From Membranipora membranacea (Eukaryota; Bryozoa; Gymnolaemata; Cheilostomatida; Membraniporidae): a DNA stretch of 64,000 nt. Positions within the stretch are counted from its first letter, which is position 1. Each line of letters begins with the position of its first letter. The stretch lies in NCBI GenBank assembly GCA_914767715.1, contig OU612065.1:34968001-35032000 (forward strand), in the 5' to 3' direction. This document shows positions 11,901-26,400 of this stretch, piece by piece. The notes under the pieces were generated by a model, which saw nothing but the letters and a program-made list of their open reading frames with translations, had not been told where the DNA came from and made no database searches. Both the position numbers and the translations under genes were made by a program.

Positions 11901-14900
11901 ACACAGGGCAGTAGTGGCAGGGCCAAGGTTTGTAAGAAATGATTTGTAAAATGTCTTAAAACCTCAAACCTATACAACACGCAACTCCAATATTTTGATT
12001 TCTAAATTCAAACAAAGAATCAAATGATACACAAATTTCTGACCACAATGTTGACAAATTCATCTAAGGCAGCTACCTGTCAAAATTGTTTATTTCCCAA
12101 ACCATTCTTTTGACTGAGGCAATATTCTATTGCTCATAATCCATTATGGAGTATTTAGATGTTTTAATTAGGGTATGTCAAAGGCGCCAATATTGGTCAA
12201 TAAATACAGGCCAGGCATGATTTAGTGAATCAGAGGGAAGTAATAAAATACCCCAAAACACTCGAAATACTAAATCAGTCTTTGTGAGCTGCTACTATTC
12301 ATTTTGACTATGAATGATTAACAAATTATTCGCAGACCCCCACCACTCAGTTTACACCTTAGTTTTGTCATAATGTGAGGGAGCGAACTCCTTGTATGAA
12401 AAGACAGCAGGGGGTTTTGGACAGACTCCCTGATTGCAGCATCAAAGAGATTGGGAAATACCCTGGTTACTTTGCTTTGGGAGTTTAGCAGCAATCAGCT
12501 AACAATATACAGTATCAAAGTATATGACAATCATTAATCCACTTGCTTTTACTTGATATGAGAAGCCAATTATGAGGCAAACATGAACTCTAACATAAAA
12601 AGTTTTTAACTTTTTTTCGGCCCAATAGGCTGCAGCCGTATGGCTTAAAAGGACTTGATCTTAGAAAGCTCCTGAGATGTAACATTGTGTAATGAAACGG
12701 GAGCGGCAATGCACTTGAAACCCTGATAATACAGCCTCTGGTTGAGGATTGACGTAGGGCCGATCAATTATTACACATTCATGACCAATATTACCACAAA
12801 ATCACGTCAGCATTCGGTTGGCAATGTTCAAGATGGTCATCTCTGATCATGATATTAAAATCAGTACAAAAAGCGTCTGTTTTTACAATCATTGTCAAGA
12901 TAGTAGACATGTATTGTTTGATGTTTTCATTGGTAAAGCAGCCTGTTGCTCTGACGAAATGTGTAGGAGTTTGGATGGCAAAGACCTACTGATAATAATT
13001 TTCTGCCTGTTAGTAAAGCAGCCGGGAGGAGGCGACTATAATTAGATCAATGAGATCACAGACTGGCGTACGTACATGAGAATAAGACCAGAAATAAATT
13101 TTCAAAACTGTGAAAAGATCAGGTTAAAGGTCACATGAAACACATGTGAGTTTTCCCGTGGTCTCTGTGGTGGTCTCTGTGGTTGTAATTCTGGGAATTC
13201 CTGAAAAAGCTGCATTCTGAGATTGTTACAATGCTCTATTCTATTCGCTTGTAAAGTTACACCAGTTGACCCAGCTTTGGTAAGCTACAGGGTAAATTAG
13301 ATATTTGTTGAAGAGAAACCCTTTGCAGCCATCGTTATGCATAGGAAAATGTAGCGAGCGGGACATATACCATCAGCGGAAGTGAAAACCAGTCTTACAG
13401 CTCTATGTGTATTATTATACTCTTTATTTCATTTAGTTGCGTTGTTCAATTCATGCCAGGGACTGAATTATGACCCTTGAGAAGTGAGGGATAAATAATA
13501 TCAAGCATCACACAGGACACTCTACAAGGAGATATTTAGCACTTGAAACATCTCGCACTGGTATAGAATAATACAAAGTAGCGTCTCTCCATTTCAGAGG
13601 CGCAAAATGTTATCTAACTGCCAGTCGAATGAATTTTTAGTGTTCCAGCAGTTGTGTGATTGGAGGGGAGGGGGGGGTTGTTGGTGAAAGGGGATTTGTT
13701 TTTAGTGGTAAACTATCCGTAATTTATAGCAGAGCTCCCATAAACAACATTTGGTGCACTCAAACTAATTTGAAAGTGGTCTAAGATAAATCATAATCCT
13801 GTCTACCAAACAGGATCTTATGATATTTTAGTTAATTGCGGTTGGCGTCTATATTTTATATCTGCAATGAAACCAATGAAATGCTACGTCAGAGCAGTGG
13901 TAATAAATTGTGAATTCTTGATTCTCTCTCAGTTGAAAGAGATGGAGGTAGCTCAAACTAGGATTGAAACTTTTACACTTGTTGGATGACATCATAATTT
14001 GATAATATCTGCTCTGCAGTGCAACAACACTGTAATCCCATCCAAGCAACTGATGACTTTATTAGCAGCATTGAAAGCCAATCACCATCAATCTGAACAC
14101 ACCTCTTTGGATAGATAGATAAATATCCAATACGTGTGCTGATGAGTGTACCATGATGGGATTTTTTGAAGATATCGGTCAATGCAAACTCGTTAGACAA
14201 AAATATATCCGATTAGATTAGTTGTGCTCATGAATGTGTTGTGATTTTCTGGAAATATTGGTCAATGCCCACAAATCAGGGCTTGACCTGCGATCTCCCC
14301 GAGTATTACAGGTTCAAATTGCATTGTGGGAATGCCATTAACACAAAATATCAGTACAGAAAAAGGCCTTGGGTAGGGTCAGTTATATTCACATTGGAAA
14401 TTGAGGCAACATGGTGACATTGAAGAGAAAGAGAGCATATCAGATTTTGCTACGCCGACTATTTCCTCGATACTCAAATGACAGCTCTACTGTGAAGCGT
14501 TTGGAAGTGTCATCCAGACTTATACATTATGTATGCTTATCTTACTGTATCATACTTCAGTGGTGCCTGGAAAATCGAAACACTCCTTTGTAAGAACTCA
14601 TTCTACCATTAGGTGCAACTTTATTTTCACAATAAAATATAAATTAAAATCGATAAGATGTTTTCTTCTAATTTCAAGGGTACAAAAAGGACGGATATTT
14701 AGCAGATGTAAAGCTAGGACAGCTGATAATCTGATCAAAATGTGACAGTCAACTTTTCCAGACTAAAAACAACCTTTCACTGTTAAAAAAGGGTAGAACA
14801 TGATACTTCATTTTCTAAGGAAATCTATGCAAGCCACTGTTACACAGACTGTGACAATATCGTAGTTGATTTAAAAATTGTTTGACTTGTAAATGGCTTA

Positions 14901-17422
14901 ACCAGGATGTCACCAGCTATTTCGCAAAATTTTCTTTGGTTTCAAATAAAAATAGAAGATATTACAGCCACAGGGGTGCCTGACTCGTCTTTGAACTTTG
15001 TCGGAAACAGTACATAGCACCTTCAATTGTTGCTTCACCCCTGGTAACGAATTGCTACTTAAATCCTTACAACTTCATGCAAAAAGAAATTACTGATAAA
15101 TACAGTCAAAATATAGGGATACACAAACTGCCTAGTTTTGACGCTTTCATACAGCGCTGACAATTCATGGGGATCTTGAAAAACATCAGCTATGTCACCT
15201 AGAGGCAGCTAACTTTCCATCTATATCCCTACAAAATATAAACATGATCTAATGAATGGGAGAATGAATGAATTTACATCCACATTTGGAATTATTCCTC
15301 TTACAAACAGATGTCAAAGGGAGGTTACCTAGCTAGCTCTATATATTTATATGCAAAATACAAACAAGAGTTGCATGATTTAATGAATGGGAGAAATAGA
15401 GAGTAGTAATATTTCAGTGATATTGACACAATAATTTGTGCATCAATTACGGTAGATTTTCGGACTAAACATGTTATTAACTTATATATAATATAGTGTA
15501 CTACTAAACGTAGTTAGAGTTGTGTATCGGATATCACGACAAGTATAAATTTGGTGTTGTAAGTGGGTTATACATGGTTACATCAACACATAAGAGGGCA
15601 TTTTGAGTTAGAGGAGCGAGACTTTTCCATGGTAACTTTTATCTAACGCTCGTGTCATAAACTCAAGCCTTTTCCTGTTTGCCTCTGATATCATCTATTG
15701 AGTAAGAGATTGTCCACCAGATGTGGCCGTAAATAACTTCATGGAAAAGCAGCGACATTACCACTAAAGCAATAATTACACCTAAAATACATTTAGATGG
15801 TACTCCACGTTCATTATAAATAGGAAAGGGGAATCTGGCGGTATTTTGCCTGTAATTATTCCCACAAGAAACAGACCAGTTACACCCAAATCAAACGATG
15901 AAACTATTGGAAAGTCGTCCTCACTGGAAAACAGTTAATAACTGTTACAGAAATGTTAATGGTTTATATAGACAAAGCGCTTGCCTCTCAAATCACCAAG
16001 ATGATTTTTTAAAAATCTTTCAGCAGGGTTTCAAGCTTCCACCATTTGCACATGGCGTTGTAAATAGTGAAAAGTATCGCTGACCTTACACCGCGTAACA
16101 CCTCGTAACGCAATCTGATACTGAGGTTTAAGATTTCCACAAATCTGGCCCATCTGGTCAAACAACACTTCAAGGAGGACAAAGAGAAAAACCGACGCTG
16201 TGTAATTTGAGGTTACGCAAAAATATGCTATGAAATCATGACAAGCCTGAATAGATTAAACAAGGCTGTGTCACATTACAAAATTTACTCTCGAGCAAGA
16301 TTTAAAAACTTTCTTTCAGAGTTGAAGCGTATAACAGGTCTTTATAGCTGTAGGCGACTATCTTTTGACTTCATCTTGAGTACAAATCTTGTGAAGCTTA
16401 ATTTTGTTTTGGGACAGAATCAAATGACATAGCATAACAAAACCGCTAGACCTCCCCACAGGCAAACTGTATACTCAACCTACACTAAGCACCTCCCCCT
16501 ATTCTCTCCCTATTTGGACTAAGTTCAAATCTTCTACTGCAAAAACAACTTGCAGTTTTTGAATGCTTTGTACTGGCTCTGCACAACAAACGCCGGCTCG
16601 GCTCAGTACAGGAGACGAGAATGTAATCATTAGTGACTATGAATGCACCAAAAAGTCTGTTCGGTGCAGAATTCTGGGTACTGAATTCTCGAGTTTGGTC
16701 TGCCCTGGTACTGTAGCCAATTTGTCTAGTTGTTGACACCTTCTCAAGCGTTTTAAGAGAAGAAGGGAGTGCATTTCAACAGGACATTAGTCTAACCAAC
16801 GATGGTAGCTTGGCTGATGTGACAGGTCATTGCAACACTCAGAGGGACAGTAAATAAAAATGTCGGCCTGGTGTAACAGAAGAACCATAGAATGCCACAC
16901 AGGTATAATCCTATCACAGGTTTAGACAGGCTACAGCACAGCTCCGCCAACTCTAAATGTTATCAGACAATAACAGCAGTGGCAACAGTAGCAGTCTGCC
17001 CAGGCAATCTCGACAACTAATTAAATCTTCTCTTTAATCCCATCGCTGCAAACGCAAATCTGAGAATCAATTAAAGTGCATGTGTACTGTGCAGATGTGA
17101 GGCTTTTATCAGAATTAGGATAACCTGTTTTGCTACAACTATGATTCTATGTGAACAGTATATGTGTCAGATTAAACAGCAATTAGTGACTCTTAACCTC
17201 TTCCCCAAAACTGTCATATTTAACCAAACTGGTCAAAAGCGCTCCAATTCTTTTCTGGCAGAAATTAAAAAATTATTCATGCTTTTCAATCTTGTTTACT
17301 AAACATGGTAAAAAAAATAAGTCTGGTGGCTGGTTCACCTGAGTGAACGAACACCTGGCTTGTCCTGAATCTTCTATCAGCAAAGCTTGGCATGGTAACC
17401 ACTGTTTGAGTGGGAGATGGGC

Positions 17423-20400
17423 TTACTGAATTTTGACGAGGAGTAGCTCCCTTTTTTCCCTTAGTGCTCTCAGAAGATCATCGTCAGGGAACTCTCCATC
17501 AGAAGAATCTGTAAAAGAAAGAAAAGAGTCTGTCTGTTTTATATATGTGATCATCACAGCAGACTGATATGTAGGCCGTTACGGTAGGACCTTCACTTGG
17601 TAAATAGTTAAAACTTTCATATCTGTAGCGGACATACCCAATCCATCATAATCTTTGGTGATTTCATGAAACCCCAAGAAATGGAAAGTGGCAATATTTA
17701 CGACCACAAAAACTAAAAACTGCATTGACGGATCAAAAGCATAGAACATGTGATCAAAAGCATCCCCCAGACAGATAGGAATATTTATGGTTGCATTCAA
17801 AGTTTGTAAACAGTTAAATTGAATTTCAAGTCACTCTCAAGTCAAACATGTTTTCCTCTGCCAGACAAAACAGACCACACATTAATTAATCTCAAGAGTG
17901 GGCATCAGCTTGACATGCAAGCACCCACTTTTTATAGAAAACATATCTCTAAAAATTCAACAAACTGTCATCTTACTCTCTCAGTTTGACGCCTAACATG
18001 TCGAATCTAACACTAAACTTCTAGCTGAATCAAACGGTTTTGACAGAAGTCCATTTAGGAATCATACCTAATCACGAGATCAGTGATACCCAGGGCATAA
18101 CGTGATATCGATCTTCTAATTGAGAAGGAAATAGTAAACCTATTAGCCAGTTACACAGAGATTTATTTTCATCTAAACTTCTAAGCTTGTTCGTCGGCGA
18201 GACGGGAATAATGTAATGATCGGAGTTGGTGACATGGGGTCAACTGGTTCGAATATGGATTCTAAAAAAAGTTAGAATTGAGTGGGTGATAGAGAGGGTA
18301 GAGGTCTTCTATAGTGCAGCGTATGAAAATATATTTACGTTTCATCAACCCGATCTCATGATTACATAAACGCTAAATATGGACTAATAGAGCAGAAAAT
18401 TGATACATTGAGCAGGCGTTTGATTTCGTCGATGCCGCCGCAGCTTGTCTCGGAAGGATGTCTTGTTGTCTACGCTGTGCAGACTTAACAACAAGTCTTA
18501 CAAATCAATTATGCTAACAGCTCTTTGAAATCTAAGATTACCTGGTGCAACTTTGCAAAAATAAACGCTGTCAGTGGACAGAGTAAGCATATGACTGTAG
18601 ACAATCATCCTAGCACCCCAGGTCAGCACATGCGGGCAGGAGGAGATCACTCATCACAAGATACAACACACAGAGAAATCAATGAAACCCAATCAGCAAG
18701 CTCAAACCTAATTACCCAGAAAACTATATAGATATATCAGGTTATTAGATTATTAAAAATAGGGTTATTACTCTCATCTACTACTTAGCAGAGGATTATC
18801 ATTATTGATGTAGGTGGGGGATAGTGGGGGTAGTGTACTTTTTCAGCTAATTGCCAGGTGTATAATTGCGTGGATATATGTCAGTGTCAGAAGAAGAGAA
18901 GTTATCATACTGAAGGAAATTACACGCTGCTGCAGCATTTCACTTGTCAGATTCAACACAATCACAAGAAACTATGAAATTACAGGTGAAATTGCCAGCC
19001 TTTAAAATGTACAATTTGTTAGCAATTATGAATTAAAAATCTTTGATTCTCCTACAGCATTCTAACTTCACAGCAGAGTTCCTCACTATGAGCTTATTTA
19101 TCTTTACTCTCGTGTATAAGGCAACATGAATATTAAGAGGGGGCAACTTCTGTTTTGTTTGTGTAACAGTTTTTCCTTTGGCAATTCGTGATTCAGAATA
19201 CTTAGATCACAGAATTATGGTTGTTACTTTCCTAAATCAGCAGCTACACTCTATCCAAGCAGTACTGATTTCGTTTGTTTCGTGACGCAAGTTTTTTGTT
19301 GTTTAAAAGATTTGCCAGATGACATCCTCAAGTATGGTATATATAAAAAGGCAATTATCTCCATGTCCTGCATTAAACCAGGGCTTAGGTTTAACTAATT
19401 TCCTGTGCTGCAATAGACTCCCCCACCATTGAGCAACCGTTTTTGTGTGTCAGATATAGGTAAATTATGGCCAGCCATATCCTCTAGTATTAGTCATGGA
19501 GCTGTTGTTCATTTCGGTTGTGATATACCAGATTGGTTGCGATATAACCAGTGATATATCGGTGTGTGCCAACCACTTGACCCGCGAAACCAGGATGAGC
19601 TTGCAATTCTGGTTGTTTTTGGAGTAACAAACTCAACTCAAGTGGTATTAAAGCCCATCAAATGGATGTGTCACTTTGTTTTATGGTCATGAAATGGAGA
19701 TAATACAGAAATCAATCATGATGTTTCCTATTCCAGCTGACAAAGTCTTGGCTATCCTTACAGGGAAAATTTAACCACAGTTTAGACCAGTTTTTGCACT
19801 GCAAAGTCGACTAATAGGCACAAAAAGTAAATAAACTTCATGAGTTTCTAATCGAAATGCGCTGAAACAAGTCTAATCCATGATAATCTTATATCCGGAT
19901 CAGGATTAGCAGGAGGATTAGGGTAATTTTTTTATTCTACGTCACGACCACCATTGTAAGGGGACATATTGAGCGGAAAGATGATTAATCCTCATTATCA
20001 TGTTATCTACCGCAGATAAAGATCTAGAATTGAAAAACAAAACCGACTGTGGGCCCCCCCCCCCCCCCGCATACTGCATGTGTCGCATGTATGTACATAA
20101 AACGCATGTAAGGAAAGGAGAGTGTGATGGTTGAATGTCACAAAATCCATATAGCGCTAATTCAGAGCTTTCTAACCACATGCAGTGTGATCAAAATGCA
20201 AGACATGCAAAACAAGAGAGGATTGGACCAGGGAGAATTCTTCCATTCTCCCTGCTTGAAAAGCCCATTCAGATATGCCGTGCAATGGGAAGTCTATAGT
20301 TTATATTCTGAACGGTTCTAGATGCTACAGTCACAAACTTTCAATCAGACTTTGTTGTTGACTGTTGACTACTTGCGCTCACCACACTATGGAACTATAA

Positions 20401-23400
20401 CCTAGCTTCCTAGTAAACAATTTAGGAAAGAAACACCAGAGGAAAGAGGTTACTGTGAGAAGTGGAACGAATAATCTGGCTTAAACAATCTTGTTAATCC
20501 CTCCACTCCCCTCGGGATTGCAGTGGTGCAGAGTATGTTACAACACAACGGCCTGCCAAACTATGGCTCCACAGGGCTGGCTCTTGGATTGAATAACACA
20601 CAAAAAATGAAGGCAACCTTTTCAAACCACTAAAAGTCTAAAACCACAAGATGTCTGAAACCACAGTCTGAGAGAGAAGGAGGGGGTTCATACTTCCGTC
20701 GGATTGATATCCTGCACACTTCAGGAGGAGTTCCAACCAAAGGCATGCATATCGATACAATCATCAAAAACAAAGATAAACTCATAACGTCAATCCGCTA
20801 ACCAAAAGAATTTTCAAGGTGCTTCTCCATTAAATTAAATTAACAGGTACAACCCTGAATGAAATATAGCATGTCACAGAATAACTGCACGTCCTCAGCC
20901 TGATTAGATTAATTATAAAGTAAAGATTTTAACTTGATCTGTCTGTCTAGTCATGTCAGATTGCTGGTGTTTTGCGTGCCCCTAGCTCCTAGTCATGTCA
21001 GATTGCTGGTACGTTTTGATTTGTGAAACACCAGCAGGCTGCAAGACAAGACTAGTATGCTCCTTTGCTTCTACACTACCGTGCTCATAAGAGTTCTATA
21101 GACTTGGTTAGTCAATGGAAATGGACTATAAGCCTCTATATAATATTGATCATACCATGCTTCTCTAATGACGTGTTCGCTGTTTCTGTTTCGTCTGTAG
21201 TTTGAAGGACTCGGCCACCATCTGGTGCAGGTGATGATTCTGGAGTATCAGGCTCATGGAGAGTAGTATCAGATGTGTCTATCTGATCAAACAGTCTCTG
21301 AGCAGCTACCTAGAAAATAAAACTCGGATGCATAACTTTTTCCCCAATAAAAGGACATGTCATCATTAGGACCATAAGGGTAGACAACTCTGAGACTCGT
21401 CAATCGTATATTTGAGAGTTTATGACATCAGGGAGGGAGGGTGGGACCCCCTCTCCCTGATTACATGTCCCAAACTCTCTGCTTATATCGTGGAACAAAG
21501 AATATGTCTCAAAGTTACATAGTACCTCATTGCCGGTCTTGGGAGGAGAAAACTTTGATTGCAATTACACTGAAAAATGGTGAGTTGGATTCTCCGTTCC
21601 TCAAAATATTAACTTTGCGATATAGCTAAATCGCTCGCTGCCTACATTTCTAATTTACAACAAGGATTACGTTCGACTGTACTGTAGGTATGCATAGCAG
21701 ACATTAGGGTGGGCTTTATGCTGGTAGGAGAGGCGTGTCAGTGACTGAAGGCTGTCTCCTTGACTGATCCTTATCATAATAAGCCGAGTAAAGGACTTGT
21801 GACTTGTCTCCAAATTTAAAATTGAGTTATTTAATAATACAAAGGTAGGCAGATGTTTGTACGGACATCAGCTGATGATAGGGGGGTCAGTGGCATCAAG
21901 CAGCTGAATACAAACTCCAATCTGACAGGCCGAAGCTGGGTGACAATGTGAATTTAATTTAAACTTCAATGCATAATTTACGAATGATCCTGGTGGGATT
22001 TGATTATTTTGACGCCAAACAAAATTTAACATCTACAACTCATTCTGCTTCCTCATGTTTCTGTGAAGGCGAAGGTGATTGGGGAAAAATATTTACACAC
22101 AGAGATAACCATTACGTAAAGTTGAAAAGGGCAATCACTTACAAGTTCCAAATAAATTAATAATTTAATAGAGCAGTTGCGTTTATTACTTCTACTGCAA
22201 GAGATTTGTCAGTCAGGTCGGCAATGGCAAGTCTTATCTTCTTTGAAAACACTTGAGGCAACAAAATTTGAAGTTCAAAATAATGACGAAACTTGAGACT
22301 GCGAGAAGATTGATCTTTAGATTTGAATCGTTAAATGTAAAAAAACTGGTCGGCACGGCATTTAGCTTCAAAGAGAGGCTGTAAAAGTATCAAAACAACT
22401 GCGTGGTTGTTTAGAGGTGTGTACAAAAACCAAACAACAACCACACGATTTGTTTAGGAACATTGATTGCAGCATTTTTGCGGCTGATAACTTGTCACTG
22501 TCCAACTGAGCGAGGTAATGATGAGATCTACAACTTTTTTATGCTAGTTTTCGTTGAATAAATTAATGGGTTAGACACTTTCATTAGCCAAATTATCAAG
22601 ATAACATTAAATCCAATTAGCCATAATCAAGCTTAACACCTTGTCGCTATTCATAGCACAGATCAGTTCCCTTTTGAAGAGATTTTTCTATTCAAAAAGC
22701 TGTCTACTCTCCAGCAATCTGTGAAATTAATTCACAATTAATTCTCTGATGGTCGACAGACTGTAATCTGATACTTGTGACATATACTGATATAGCCTAA
22801 GTCAAGAAATCAACCCAAAGGGTACCACCACGCAACCCTTAAAATTATCACTCGATATATATGACCAAAGCTAAAGTAAACTCTCCCTCATTTAATCAAC
22901 ACTATCAGACAAAACAAACCATTGTGAAGTAATTGTTGCTAATTCCCACCCTACTGTATAACTGGTGCAGGATATCCACTATACTATGACACTACATTGA
23001 CAGCCTACTATGACAGCGTGTCATTGTAATCATATCAGGTGGGGGGCAAGTGCTCTAAATGTTTTATCAACATTGGTAAACTATTTGAGAAAAATAGCCG
23101 ACAATACACTGTATAGTGGGTTCAGATGACATGTCAACAATTTAATAATTGTGTTGTTTACGTGTCTCAAGTTTGTCAATAAACCAGTATATCTATTACA
23201 TTGTTACATAATAAAAGTTGATATCAAATCACATGACTGATACTATGTAATGGCAGACAAGATACCAGTGGCAATAAGTATTGTCTGAATAATATGTATT
23301 CTAATCATCAGGGCAGGAGTGGGAGGGAGAAGGAATGAAGGCTTGGCCACGACAAACTGTTATGAAGTTTTGCTCCCATTTTCCACCTACCACCCAACCA

Positions 23401-26400
23401 AGCTTGAGTTATTTCTATCTAGGTAGTAGCCTAGAAGTTTGAATCACGATACTGCAGCTAAATATTTGGAGAAATTTTCCACCAAGAAGAAAGTCCATGA
23501 TGTGGCAAATTAAGTCAGTTAAGCAAGAACCAGCTAACGGTAGGAGTCATCTAAACATGGGTGATCAGGTCCATCGAGTTTATCAATTACTTGAGAAGAA
23601 GTTTAATAAAGCCAGGACAAGTCCACACCGAAAAGTTGAACAGCGCTTGGAGGAAGGACAAGTTCCAATTGACTAGCAAACAAAATTTAGAAAGAGGGTT
23701 CGCATATTGGTAACATGGAGTAGATTTTAAAGAAGGGTTCTGATAACGATGAAATAGACAGATATACACCATGCCTGAGATAAATCTCGCTTACCTCATG
23801 TACAGCTGCCGAGACGGGAGTTGTCTGCTCATTACTGGTAGATCTCCTTTCTCTGTTAGCGACGTTAGTGACAGAACGCCTGTGTCTAATTTGTCTGACT
23901 TTAGAACCAGCACGAGTAGGAGTAGATTGTTTTGGAGGTGATTGGCTAGGCATCCGCTTTGTTTCACTTTCAGGTTCACCCTGATGGCCTGATGTTGATG
24001 TGTGTCCTGTATCTTCTCTGCAAAATAACAAGATATATTTTATGGTTGTATACATGGGCTTAATATAGTTGTACTTGTATATTGAGTCTATGGTTGTGTA
24101 TATTAAGTCTAAGGTTGTATACCATAATAGATAATTCCATGTGCACGAAATTTATAAATATCCATGGATGATTGCGAAGGCTTCTACTATACAAAATGAC
24201 TGGGCTTAATTCAGGGTTTCAAACCTGACTGGTATAATTGGGTTCTTGACATAAAATAAGCTGATTCAATAATGATTCCTGAAATGATATCTGTGACAAA
24301 TATAGCAACTGATTGGGAAAATGAAACCAGTTTTACACAAGTGAAGGTGCATAGATCATGAATGAATTCTGTAGTAAACAGTAAATAATTCATGCAGTGG
24401 CACAGTGTGTTGTTTACACTTTGCACTTTTGTACTCAAAATAATTAATATAATTATTATTTGATAGTTTACAGTCTGGAATTTTTACCCTAATGGATATA
24501 TTATAAAGGTTCTAATGGCAGGAAGTAACGCACACATACGTCTATCGCCTGGTTTTCAGCAGGGATGCAGATGTTTTTCCATCAAAATATTTCACACCCA
24601 TACAAAAACCATGCCCTGGAACGCATTGTTTGTACATGAATATTCATTAATTTGTAAAAGTGTGAAGGCACTTGACAAGTCGGTGGTGGCACCGCTATTT
24701 TTACCGAATGTCGGTTGGACCAAAGTTTGATATTTTCTCATATAACGCATATCATGACATCTGTATAATTTGAGGAAGGGGATAATTTGTGTGTCAGCTT
24801 TTTGGCAAGAGATTGAAAAACCTTCATCGGTAAAAACAATTCATGAATCACCAAAATGCTAAAAACAGTATTGTTTTCCTCATTTATAACTCACTGGAAA
24901 TTATAAGTACGTAAATGGGTCTTCTGATGGTGGCAACCAGTGTGTGGGTGGGTATAACAATAGCACATAAATTGAGTTGACTCATTCAGATTGAGAATTG
25001 AGATTAAATTTAATTCAAAAATTTCACTCTATACAATGAATGTGAGAACAGACTCGTAAAGGCTAGATTACCTCGTCGGATGAGAAGATTTAGATGGACA
25101 ACAGTGCTTCCTCTGATGACAGCATGTACAGTGAGGCTGCTGTCTGTCAGGTGATGAAAGATCTCCATCATAACCGGACTGGGATGGCAGCTCCCTCTCT
25201 GGAGATCGAGCAGCGATCCGCTCTCTCAGTGTCTGTGTAGGTATAGTCGTTATAGATCCGGTACACTCTGAGATTGGGTCAACCTAAAGATATGTAGAGC
25301 ATAGCATAGGTAACAATGAATAATGTTGAAAGTTTTCTGGACCTACCTTGTAAGAAGATAACTCCAAAGTTGGCCTATTATTGTCTGGCCATGACTTTTT
25401 GGTGAATTTTTAGGAAATCAGAACATGACTGTCCAGGAAATAGTGGAACATGCTCCTCCCTTTTGTCTTGTTTGTTTAAGTATTTATAACTTTTCTGGGT
25501 TGCTGGTAGCGAGTGACATTACATCGATTCGATTATTAGTTACCTGTTAAAGTTTAGCTTCATATCAATATTATGTTTTAATTTTGATATGTAGAGAGAG
25601 AACATCACATACATACCGTAGGCGTCGTCTGTGTGGTAGCCTGGTTCAGTTCTGCGTCTGTCTGTACTAGTCTCTCTACTTTAGATGGGACATGAGATGG
25701 AGCAACAGATGGTTTGTCTTCTCCTTCTCCACATGGTGGTCTGGGTGGTGAGCAGGTATTTCTATCTCGAAATGTAGGATGGAAGGGATGCGTTGGTTCT
25801 TGGTCTGCTTGTGTAGAGACAGGCCTGTGATGAGGTACAGTTACAGCTGGTTTTGATGACCTCGGTTCAGCTATCTAATAAGTGAATGTGACGAGGTGGT
25901 CAACTTTCACTTACAAAGAACTGGTTAAGGAAACTCTTTGAGTAATTTATAAGGTTGGCTGGATTCATTGAGCTGGGGGAACCATATTGCGAAAAGCTTT
26001 AGCAATACAGAGCATCTGATTTAGGCCATTTCTTTTTGCATGATGGCCATCAAAATCACAAAATTTGAGGCACATGTGTGATTTTCGATGCAGGTGGAGT
26101 CCCCCTCACCAATGCAATAAAATATGAAGCAGCTGTCTCCTTGCGGTAACTGTATAGCTATGTACTCATCACAGCATAGCCTAGGACAACTAAAATATAT
26201 TACACAGTCAAATAAACTAATGACAAAAGAATAACTTGACTCAGAAAACACCTACCCCATAGCCAGCCCTCCTCTGAATAGCGGCATATCTGGCAGTATT
26301 CTCTGCATTCTGCACTTTTTGCTGAGCCTGTTCCATACGTCGTTTCAATCTCCATTGATAAAGGATATCATTTTCCGGGTTCATTTCAGCTTTATCCCGA

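Larger units (their letters stand above)
6343..17422. other. About 11 kb with no supported coding exon
   Basis: The interval lies between the 5' end of the 466-aa gene and the 3' end of the 12-exon gene, both on the minus strand. It may contain upstream non-coding exons, the promoter of the 466-aa gene and the 3' UTR of the 12-exon gene. All open frames are below about 110 codons, lack good paired splice sites and show no family motif. Visible structure is limited to a G18 run, a small palindrome at 8928-8950 and weak internal duplication near 15.2-15.4 kb around AATGAATGGGAGAA. Confidence 0.5.
17509..21155 (-). other. Long last intron of the 696-aa gene
   Basis: This 3.6-kb intron is AT-rich and has no coding content I can support. 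It holds the C15 run and a short direct repeat, described separately. Small open frames in it, up to 79 codons, have no family resemblance. Confidence 0.6.
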